The translations under genes were made by a program, and so were the position numbers. From the NCBI GenBank assembly GCA_017543725.1, contig JAFYFO010000002.1, positions 1 to 5,042 of the forward strand: a stretch of 5,042 bases of DNA, given 5' to 3'. The notes below the pieces were generated by a model. That model saw nothing but the letters and a program-made list of their open reading frames with translations, was not told the origin of the DNA and did no database searches. Shown piece after piece: positions 1-5,042 of the stretch; within the stretch, counting starts at the first letter, position 1, and the number at the start of each line of letters is the position of its first letter. The stretch is from Eubacterium sp. (GTDB lineage: Bacteria; Bacillota; Clostridia; Oscillospirales; Acutalibacteraceae).

Positions 1-327
1 AATGAAGCGCTCCATCTGCTTTTTGAAACATTCCGCATTATGGTCGATATCCTCACGGGTGAGCATTTTTCTCATATCGCTTCTGCCCGAGGGGTCGCCA
101 ATCATAGTTGTTCCGCCGCCGATTAAAGCAATCGGCTGATTTCCTGCCATCTGAAGCCTTTTCATAAGAGTTAAAGCCATAAAATGACCCGCAGTAAGGC
201 TGTCGGCAGTGCAATCAAAACCGATATAGAATCTGGCTTTTCCGCTGTTGACCATTTCTCTGATTTCTTCTTCATTTGTTACCTGGGCAATCAGCCCTCT
301 TTCAATCAGTTCTTCATAAATTCCCAT
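1..327 (-). CDS. tyrS: Tyrosyl-tRNA synthetase, N-terminal 109 residues (runs off left edge)
   Basis: This cytoplasmic class I aminoacyl-tRNA synthetase activates tyrosine with ATP and charges tRNA-Tyr. Only the first part of the Rossmann catalytic domain is visible. The start is the ATG at 327, with a GGAGGAC ribosome binding site 5 bases upstream, and the protein opens MGIYEELIERGLIAQVT, a typical TyrRS beginning. The active-site segment at residues 34-48 (Y34, G36, D38, T40, D42, then T45-A-G-H48) lines up without gaps with the classical Bacillus stearothermophilus numbering, as I recall it. It is followed by KRLQMAG, ALIGGGTTMIGDPSG (residues 68-82) and RKMLTRED. The GDPSG motif and spacing are diagnostic. 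The first His of the HIGH motif is replaced by Thr. The KMSKS loop and the C-terminal S4-type tRNA-binding domain lie outside the window. It follows recN by 20 bases and is probably co-transcribed with it. No T-box leader fits in that gap. Confidence 0.96.
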   Translation of the reverse strand, partial: MGIYEELIERGLIAQVTNEEEIREMVNSGKARFYIGFDCTADSLTAGHFMALTLMKRLQMAGNQPIALIGGGTTMIGDPSGRSDMRKMLTREDIDHNAECFKKQMERFI

Positions 328-332
328 AATAT

Positions 333-339
333 GTCCTCC
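333..339 (-). promoter_or_regulatory. Strong ribosome binding site of tyrS
   Basis: The minus strand reads GGAGGAC, ending 5 bases before the tyrS ATG at 327. It is the strongest Shine-Dalgarno match in the window and lies in the only real intergenic gap (328-347). It supports independent, efficient initiation of tyrS and fixes its start codon. Confidence 0.85.
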
Positions 340-347
340 AAAACTGT

Positions 348-2006
348 TTAATTATTAAGTAAATCCTCTGCCGATTGAAGCAGATTATCTGTTATTTCAA
401 GACCGCCCATAATTCTTGCAAGTTCATATTTGCGCTGCTCGAAATCAAGTTTATTAACCTGAGTGTATGTTCTTTCGTTTTCAAATTTTTTGCTTATTTG
501 CAGATGGGTCTGAGCAAGGGAAGCAATCTGCGCAGAGTGAGTTACGCAGATAACCTGGGTCATATTGCTGACTTCCTTTAGTTTCAAGCCGATTTTTCTG
601 CTTGCTCTTCCGCTGACCCCCGTATCAATTTCATCGAAAATGAGCGTTCCGACGCTGTCGTTTCCTGCAAGAATATTCTTTATTGCAAGCATAATTCTTG
701 AAAGTTCGCCGCCCGAGGCAATCTTTGAAAGGGCTTTGGGCGGTTCGCCGGGATTGGTTGAAATGAGAAACTCAATTCTGTCGAATCCGTTTGATGAAAG
801 ATTTCCCTTTTCAAAATTAACCTTGAATCGGATTTTCGGCATATCAAGGAAAATCAACTGCTCGGTTACATCCTCTTCAAGTTTTTTTGCAAGAACTTTT
901 CTGTATTCGGAAAGTTTTTCGGCAAGGGAAAGAGTTTGTGAAAACAGATAATCATATTGATTATTGAGTTTTTCAAGTTCTTCATCGGAATTATCAAAGA
1001 GCCTCTTTTTCTCTTTTGCATTTTCAAGAAAAGCAATCGCCGCTTCTTCACTTCCTCCGTATTTTGAGGTTATATTCAGAATAAGATTAAGTCTTTCTTC
1101 AACACTTTCAAGTTCGTTTTCGCTGAAATCAATTTCGGAAAGTTTTAAGTTGCAGATATCTTTAAGTCTTTCAACGCTGTCGGAAACAGAATAAAGAATT
1201 TCATTTGATTTTTTGAAATCCGAATCAAAGTCGCTAAGTCCCTTGATTTCGGCGATTGCGCTGCCGACAAGATTTTCAATTCCCGCAGTTTCATCATCGC
1301 CGCTGATATACGCCAGAACTCCTCTGAGCGTCCCGGCGATTGACTGAGAGTTTTGAATAATCTTTTTTCTTTCGCTGAGTTTTTCTATCTCGCCGATTTT
1401 AATATCGGCGCTTTCAATCTCTTTTATTTGGTATTCGAGAATTTCAAGTTCACGGTCCTTTGTGTCTGCGTCCGCTGTCAGCGATTTGAGGCGTTTTCTG
1501 ACAGAAACAAGTTCTTTAAAAGACTTTTTATATTCCTCGATAAACGAAGCATCAGAGCCTGTTAAATCAAGGAATTTATAGTGGTAATCAGAATTCAACA
1601 GCGCCTGGGAATCGTGCTGACCGTGGATATTGACAAGCAAAACTCCGATTTCCCTGAGCATTGAAACGCTGACATTTCGTCCGTTTATTTTGCAGGAGGA
1701 TTTTCCCTGAGCGGATATTTTTCTTGAAATAATCAGAACACCGTCTTCAAGCGGTATATCAAATTCGCTGAGTTTTCTTTGAACATCCTTTGAAACATCT
1801 TCAAAGCAGGCGTAAACATATGCGTTTTCCGCTCCGTTTCGAACAAGTTCCTTTGAAGTTCGCTCTCCGAGAACAGCGCTGATTGAATCAACAAGAATTG
1901 ATTTTCCCGCGCCTGTTTCGCCTGTCAAAACATTGAAGCCCTCTGAAAACTCTATTTCGGCTTTTTCGATAACCGCGATATTTTCAATACTAAGGCTTTT
2001 AAGCAT
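348..2006 (-). CDS. recN: DNA repair protein RecN (SMC-like ATPase)
   Basis: RecN is an SMC-family ATPase that acts on the nucleoid in recombinational repair of double-strand breaks. The 552-residue length is normal for the family. The N-terminal head carries Walker A GETGAGKS at residues 29-36 and the conserved NIHGQHDSQALL block at 126-137, which is the Q-loop region in RecN. A long Glu/Lys/Leu-rich stretch (about 155-380) is the expected short SMC coiled-coil arm, broken by a less charged middle. The C-terminal head carries the ABC signature ASGGELSR (430-437), Walker B LIFDEIDTG (455-463), the H-loop CVTHSAQIAS (His490) and the terminal RIMGG...IT element typical of RecN. All ATPase motifs are intact. 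The ATG at 2006 overlaps the argR stop by 8 bases and has a GAGGAAG binding site, so translation is probably coupled to argR. The gene is usually SOS- or competence-linked in Bacillus, but no separate promoter or LexA site is evident here. Confidence 0.98.
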   Translation of the reverse strand: MLKSLSIENIAVIEKAEIEFSEGFNVLTGETGAGKSILVDSISAVLGERTSKELVRNGAENAYVYACFEDVSKDVQRKLSEFDIPLEDGVLIISRKISAQGKSSCKINGRNVSVSMLREIGVLLVNIHGQHDSQALLNSDYHYKFLDLTGSDASFIEEYKKSFKELVSVRKRLKSLTADADTKDRELEILEYQIKEIESADIKIGEIEKLSERKKIIQNSQSIAGTLRGVLAYISGDDETAGIENLVGSAIAEIKGLSDFDSDFKKSNEILYSVSDSVERLKDICNLKLSEIDFSENELESVEERLNLILNITSKYGGSEEAAIAFLENAKEKKRLFDNSDEELEKLNNQYDYLFSQTLSLAEKLSEYRKVLAKKLEEDVTEQLIFLDMPKIRFKVNFEKGNLSSNGFDRIEFLISTNPGEPPKALSKIASGGELSRIMLAIKNILAGNDSVGTLIFDEIDTGVSGRASRKIGLKLKEVSNMTQVICVTHSAQIASLAQTHLQISKKFENERTYTQVNKLDFEQRKYELARIMGGLEITDNLLQSAEDLLNN

Positions 2007-2451
2007 TTAACATCTTCCTCAAACTATATGTGAAATTCATAGCAGTGTTTTCATTTGCGCAGAGAATGAAAATAGTATCGTCCCCTGCAATTGAGCCTAA
2101 AACCGCTTCAAGTTCCATTGAATCAATTGCCGCGCAAACGGCGTTTGCCATTCCTGCAAAGCATTTGATAACAACAGTATTCATAGCATAATTTATGCTG
2201 ATAATGGATTCATTGAAAATTCCGCCCGCTCTTCGCTGGGTGTTTTCATAGTTTCTTTTTCCGGTTGAATAATAATATTTTCCTGTTGAAGATAATTCTT
2301 TAACAAGGCGCAATTCTTTTATATCGCGTGAAATAGTCGCCTGAGTTACTTCAAAACCGTGCTGAATCAGAAGTTCCTGCAATTCTTCCTGAGTTTCAAT
2401 ATCGTTTGAGGATATCAATTCAAAAATCTTTGCCTGTCTGCGTTTTTTCAT
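1999..2451 (-). CDS. argR: Arginine repressor ArgR (AhrC type)
   Basis: This arginine-sensing transcription factor forms hexamers. With bound L-arginine it represses arginine biosynthesis genes and in Bacillus (AhrC) also activates catabolism. From the ATG at 2451 the protein is 150 residues, the usual family length. Residues 1-65 are the winged helix-turn-helix, with IETQEELQELL and the recognition segment VTQATISRDIKELRLVK (35-51). Residues about 78-150 are the oligomerization and arginine-binding domain, with AGMANAVCAAID (99-110) and GSIAGDDTIFIL (119-130). The Asp pair at 124-125 is the known arginine-contacting site. The frame stays open to a TTG at 2469, which would add six residues (MKGDKI). 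I prefer the ATG because it has an AAAGG site 10 bases upstream and gives the family's usual N-terminus. It begins 4 bases after the nadK stop and overlaps recN by 8 bases. Autoregulation cannot be judged because the operon promoter lies outside the window. Confidence 0.97.
   Translation of the reverse strand: MKKRRQAKIFELISSNDIETQEELQELLIQHGFEVTQATISRDIKELRLVKELSSTGKYYYSTGKRNYENTQRRAGGIFNESIISINYAMNTVVIKCFAGMANAVCAAIDSMELEAVLGSIAGDDTIFILCANENTAMNFTYSLRKMLNA
2014..2020 (-). promoter_or_regulatory. Ribosome binding site of recN inside argR
   Basis: The minus strand reads GAGGAAG, 7 bases before the recN ATG at 2006. It lies within the last codons of argR. With the 8-base argR/recN overlap, this suggests that ribosomes terminating on argR can reinitiate on recN. 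Confidence 0.65.
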
Positions 2452-2455
2452 AATT

Positions 2456-3307
2456 TTATCGCCTTTCAATAATCTTCTTATTTAGAATTTCATAAAAATT
2501 ATCGGGTTTAATCTTTATAAGTTTTGCAGTATACTGCGATTTTTCTATAACAATTTTTGATTCTTCGTCAATCGGAACGGATTCTTTTCCGTCGATTGAA
2601 AGGAAGGAGTTGTTATTTATATCGTTTTCAACAATGAGTTCAAGTTCTTTATCCGAGGATAAAACAACGCTTCTATTGAGCAGAGAATGGGGACAAATCG
2701 GAGTGACAACAAAGCAGGAGTTATCGGGACTTAAAACAGGACCTCCGGCAGCCATAGAGTATGCCGTTGAGCCTGTCGGCGTTGAAATAATCATTCCGTC
2801 CGCTCTCGTCTGAGTAACAAGCCTTCCCTCGCACATAACATTTATATCAAGAAGCCTTGCATAACCGCCCCTTGTTATAACTGCGTCGTTAAGACAGTGA
2901 TGCTCCGAAACAAGTTTATCACCCTTATAAACGCTCGCCTTAATCATCATTCTTTCATCAACGGAAAATTCGCACTTTTCAAGGCGCTCAAGCATTGAGA
3001 GTTCATCTTTTTCAAGACCGCTCATAAAACCGAGCCTGCCGAGATTTATGCCGAGAACCATCTTATCAAGGAAAGACGCTTCTTTTGCAACTTCAAGAGT
3101 TGTTCCGTCGCCTCCGATTGCGATTGCAAGGTCGCAAAGGCGCATCATTTCGCTGTTTTCAACAGGGAAAACTCCTCCGTCAAATTTATCGCTGAAATCT
3201 TTGCTGATATAGATTTTTTCGCAGAATTTCATAAGATAGTTAATAACACCTTTTGAAATATGATAATTCTGCTCTTTATTCATATTGCTAAAAACAGAAA
3301 TTTTCAT
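2456..3307 (-). CDS. nadK: NAD kinase (ATP-NAD kinase, PpnK)
   Basis: This cytosolic enzyme phosphorylates NAD at the 2' position of the adenosine ribose to make NADP, the only de novo route to NADP. The 283-residue length fits the family. Signature elements are all present in order: [14 protein letters not shown] with the catalytic GGDGT at residues 65-69, [13 protein letters not shown] (86-98, the NxxGxxGF motif), LNDAVITRG (139-147) for nucleotide contact, the glycine-rich [21 protein letters not shown] (170-190), and [15 protein letters not shown] (201-215). A conserved SIDG follows at 237-240. The ATG at 3307 lies 2 bases after the tlyA TAG. Its ribosome binding site is weak (TTGGAT about 9 bases upstream, inside tlyA), so it probably depends on translational coupling. 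The stop TAA at 2456 is 4 bases before the argR ATG. No missing key residues are seen. Position between tlyA and argR is typical of Clostridia. Confidence 0.98.
   Translation of the reverse strand: MKISVFSNMNKEQNYHISKGVINYLMKFCEKIYISKDFSDKFDGGVFPVENSEMMRLCDLAIAIGGDGTTLEVAKEASFLDKMVLGINLGRLGFMSGLEKDELSMLERLEKCEFSVDERMMIKASVYKGDKLVSEHHCLNDAVITRGGYARLLDINVMCEGRLVTQTRADGMIISTPTGSTAYSMAAGGPVLSPDNSCFVVTPICPHSLLNRSVVLSSDKELELIVENDINNNSFLSIDGKESVPIDEESKIVIEKSQYTAKLIKIKPDNFYEILNKKIIERR
2462..2466 (-). promoter_or_regulatory. Likely ribosome binding site of argR, deciding its start
   Basis: The minus strand reads AAAGG, 10 bases before the ATG at 2451 and within the last codons of nadK. It falls inside the six-codon extension that a TTG start at 2469 would give. 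The TTG itself has only an AAGAAGA-like stretch upstream. This favours the ATG, although the match is short. Confidence 0.5.
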
Positions 3308-3309
3308 AA

Positions 3310-4119
3310 CTATTTATCCAATTCACTGTGGGAAGCGCAGACAACCTCATCAGGATTAATGCCTTGCGCTATTTCGTCTTTTCCGTCGTTTATTAAGTAT
3401 ATAAGATATTCTATATTGCCCTCCGGACCTTTAACCGGGGAAAAATCAAGTCCCCTGACTGAAAATACGTTTGATATGCACATTTCAATAACGCTTTTTA
3501 CATCTTCAATTTGAACGCTCCTGTCGCGCACAACGCCTTTTTTGCCGACTTTATCCTTACCTGCTTCGAACTGCGGTTTTATCAGACAAACGACGCTGCC
3601 GCCCTCTTTGAGCAAGGAATGAAGCACGGGAAGAATATGCCTGAGTGAAATAAAGGAAACATCAACGCTTGAAAAATCAATATCTTCCTTAACTTGCTCA
3701 CGGTTTACATATCTGAAATTTGTTCTTTCAAGATTAACAACTCTTTCATCACATCTGAGTTTCCATGCAAGTTGACCGTATCCGACATCTATACTGTATA
3801 CTTTTACTGCGCCGTTTTGCAGCATACAATCGGTGAAACCCCCGGTTGAAGCGCCGACATCCATACAGATTTTGCCCTTTAAATCAATAGGAAACGCCTG
3901 CATTGCCTTTTCAAGTTTTAAACCGCCCCTCGAAACATACTTCAGGGGGTTTGAGCGAACTTCAAGTTTATCGTCTTCATTAATCATTGTTCCTGCCTTA
4001 TCGGCTTTCTGATTGTTAACATAAACCTGACCCGCCATAATAATTGCTTTTGCCTTTTCCCTTGACGGAGCGTATCCGCCTTCGAAAACGGCAACATCGA
4101 GCCTTATTTTATTTGCCAA
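3310..4119 (-). CDS. tlyA: TlyA family rRNA (cytidine-2'-O)-methyltransferase (hemolysin A family)
   Basis: This S-adenosylmethionine-dependent enzyme belongs to the TlyA/YqxC family. Characterized members 2'-O-methylate C1920 of 23S rRNA, and some also C1409 of 16S rRNA, conferring capreomycin sensitivity. The older hemolysin label is widely copied. From the TTG at 4119 the protein is 269 residues. Residues 4-60 form an S4 RNA-binding domain ([24 protein letters not shown], then VYVN). The Rossmann methyltransferase follows: [12 protein letters not shown] (61-72), SAM motif [15 protein letters not shown] (86-100), DVSFISL (153-159), [20 protein letters not shown] (180-199) and [13 protein letters not shown] (227-239). 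K68, D153, K181 and E237 match the K-D-K-E tetrad described for Mycobacterium TlyA. The frame stays open to another TTG at 4140, but the start at 4119 has a GAGGTG binding site 7 bases upstream and gives the normal N-terminus MANKIRLDV. It overlaps the end of dxs by 11 bases. Whether it acts on one rRNA site or two cannot be decided here. Confidence 0.96.
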   Translation of the reverse strand: MANKIRLDVAVFEGGYAPSREKAKAIIMAGQVYVNNQKADKAGTMINEDDKLEVRSNPLKYVSRGGLKLEKAMQAFPIDLKGKICMDVGASTGGFTDCMLQNGAVKVYSIDVGYGQLAWKLRCDERVVNLERTNFRYVNREQVKEDIDFSSVDVSFISLRHILPVLHSLLKEGGSVVCLIKPQFEAGKDKVGKKGVVRDRSVQIEDVKSVIEMCISNVFSVRGLDFSPVKGPEGNIEYLIYLINDGKDEIAQGINPDEVVCASHSELDK

Positions 4120-5042
4120 AACCGAGCACCTCTTCAACAATTGAATCGCAATCGAGTTTATATTTCTTTAACTGCGAGGCAACGCTTGCCTGCTTAACAA
4201 ATCCTTCAACGGCAATATGTCTGAACTCCGCGCTGTTTCCTTTTTCTTTCAGCATTGAGGCAAAAACTTCTCCGACGGAGCCGTTTTTAATTCCCTCTTC
4301 GGCAAAAAGAATATTGCGCACATTTTCGAGTTCTTTAACCGAGTTTTCATCAATCGGTTTGATTTTATTGAGTTTAACAACGCAAACTTTTTCCGAATGA
4401 ACGCTTATTAATTTCTCATACGCTTTATAGCACTCGGAAAATTCACGCGAATAAGTTACAATTGCGGTTTCGGCATTTTTTGAATCGCCGAAAACACAGT
4501 AGTTTTCTTTATTATAATTATATCCCTCGGGTTTTTCGCCTTCACTGCCCCTCGGATATCTTATTGCAGATGAAAGGGGCTCTTTATACGCAGCCTGATA
4601 GAGCATTGATGAAAGTTCATCATAATATGCGGGAGCGAAAACAGTTAAACCCGGAACGCTCATAAGATACGCCGTATCAAAAACGCCCTGATGGCTCTCG
4701 CCGTCTTCACCAACGAAGCCCGCTCTGTCTATTCCGAAAATAACTTTCAGATTCTGCATTGCAACATCGTGGATAAGTTGGTCGTATGAGCGCTGAAGGA
4801 AGGTTGAATAAACTGCAAAAACAGGAATGAGTCCGTTTCTTGCAAGTCCTGCGGAAAATGTTACAGCGTGCTGTTCCGCAATTCCGACATCGAAAAATCT
4901 CTTTGGGAATTTTTTTGAAAATTCTTCAAGACCCGTTCCCGAAGCCATAGCGGCGGTTACTGCGCAGAATCTGAAATCATTATCTGCAAGATGGCAGAGA
5001 GATTCTCCAAAAACCGAGGAAAAAGTTTTTCCCGAAGAAATC
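4109..5042 (-). CDS. dxs: 1-deoxy-D-xylulose-5-phosphate synthase, C-terminal 310 residues (5' end beyond right edge)
   Basis: DXS is a thiamine-diphosphate enzyme that condenses pyruvate and glyceraldehyde 3-phosphate, the first step of the MEP route to isopentenyl diphosphate. The reading frame continues to the window edge, so the ATG at 4948 is internal and the N-terminal TPP-binding domain is missing. What remains is the pyrimidine-binding domain and the C-terminal transketolase-like domain. Visible landmarks, counted from the edge, are SSGKTFSSVFG (2-12), AVTAAMASGTGL (27-38), FFDVGIAEQHAVTFSAGLARNG (49-70) with the cofactor-activating Glu56, YSTFLQRSYDQLIHDVAMQN (78-97), DRAGFVGEDGESHQG (105-119), YPRGSEGE (160-167) and FAEEGIKNGSVGE in the C-terminal domain. 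The DRAG and YPRG motifs separate DXS from plain transketolase. The TAA at 4109 overlaps the tlyA start by 11 bases. Clostridial relatives often have xseA, xseB and ispA upstream, outside this view. Confidence 0.97.
   Translation of the reverse strand, partial: ISSGKTFSSVFGESLCHLADNDFRFCAVTAAMASGTGLEEFSKKFPKRFFDVGIAEQHAVTFSAGLARNGLIPVFAVYSTFLQRSYDQLIHDVAMQNLKVIFGIDRAGFVGEDGESHQGVFDTAYLMSVPGLTVFAPAYYDELSSMLYQAAYKEPLSSAIRYPRGSEGEKPEGYNYNKENYCVFGDSKNAETAIVTYSREFSECYKAYEKLISVHSEKVCVVKLNKIKPIDENSVKELENVRNILFAEEGIKNGSVGEVFASMLKEKGNSAEFRHIAVEGFVKQASVASQLKKYKLDCDSIVEEVLGFGK
4127..4133 (-). promoter_or_regulatory. Ribosome binding site deciding the tlyA start
   Basis: The minus strand reads AGAGGTG, 7 bases before the TTG at 4119 and inside the last codons of dxs. 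The GAGGTG core pairs well with the 16S rRNA tail. A start at the upstream TTG (4140) would place this site inside the coding region and add residues MLKRCSV, which do not resemble TlyA N-termini. Confidence 0.75.

Noticed and set aside
565..951. Plus-strand open frame of 128 codons opposite recN
   Set aside because: It lies antisense to the conserved C-terminal head of recN, is rich in Ser/Phe/Leu as expected from the complement of Glu/Lys/Leu codons, and resembles no family. The other plus-strand frames, and the short minus-strand frame at 866-1051, are shadows of the same kind.
900..1150. Frequent TTTCAAG / TTTTTC words that look like a dispersed repeat in recN
   Set aside because: On the coding strand these are CTTGAAA and GAAAAA, the favoured Leu-Glu and Glu-Lys codon pairs of a coiled coil. 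They have no fixed spacing or longer shared unit.
2031..2039. TGAAATTCA, an ARG-box-like palindrome near the end of argR
   Set aside because: It is half the length of an ARG box, lacks the expected AT spacer between the TGAAT and ATTCA halves, and lies in argR coding sequence. No promoter is seen beside it.
3790..3800. Palindrome TATACTGTATA, which could be an operator
   Set aside because: It sits in the middle of tlyA, encodes the family-conserved VYSID stretch next to the SAM fold, and is not near any gene start.
4044..4400. Plus-strand open frame of 118 codons opposite dxs and tlyA
   Set aside because: It spans the junction of two well-conserved genes on the opposite strand, has no good ribosome binding site that I could see, and has low-complexity Ser/Leu/Phe composition typical of an antisense shadow.
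4946..4948. ATG at 4948 as the start of a short 279-residue transketolase-like gene
   Set aside because: The same frame stays open to the window edge and encodes conserved DXS sequence upstream (FGESL, AVTAAM), so this is an internal methionine of a truncated-by-window dxs.

Overview
The window is a compact, fully coding stretch of bacterial chromosome. Every gene reads on the minus strand, so transcription runs from the high-coordinate end to the low-coordinate end. In that order the genes are dxs (3' part only), tlyA, nadK, argR, recN and tyrS (5' part only). All but the two terminal genes are complete, and no frame is broken. No gene-free stretch exceeds about 20 bases, and I see no RNA gene, mobile element, CRISPR array or sizeable repeat.

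The order dxs-tlyA-nadK-argR-recN is a well-known conserved block of Gram-positive Firmicutes, especially Clostridia. Together with the moderately AT-rich composition, the AAA/GAA/ATT-rich codon use, the strong GGAGG-type ribosome binding sites and two possible TTG starts, this points to an anaerobic member of the Clostridia, perhaps a gut Oscillospiraceae/Ruminococcaceae-type organism. The family is an inference from general resemblance. I cannot name a genus.

Layout: dxs (isoprenoid precursor synthesis) enters from the right edge and ends at 4109. tlyA (rRNA 2'-O-methyltransferase) overlaps its end by 11 bases if the better-supported TTG start at 4119 is used. nadK (NAD kinase) starts 2 bases after tlyA stops. 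argR (arginine repressor) starts 4 bases after nadK stops. recN (SMC-like DNA repair ATPase) overlaps the end of argR by 8 bases. tyrS (tyrosyl-tRNA synthetase) starts 20 bases after recN stops and runs off the left edge. Such tight packing implies one polycistronic mRNA with translational coupling. The functions are mixed housekeeping (isoprenoids, ribosome modification, NADP supply, arginine control, recombination repair, tRNA charging), so the block looks like a conserved transcription unit and not a single pathway.

The main points worth a second look are modest. tyrS sits where spore-forming relatives usually carry spoIVB, and it has no room for its own T-box leader. The visible TyrRS HIGH motif reads T-A-G-H. 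tlyA and argR have start codons that automatic callers are likely to place too far upstream. I found no convincing evidence of a previously undescribed system here.
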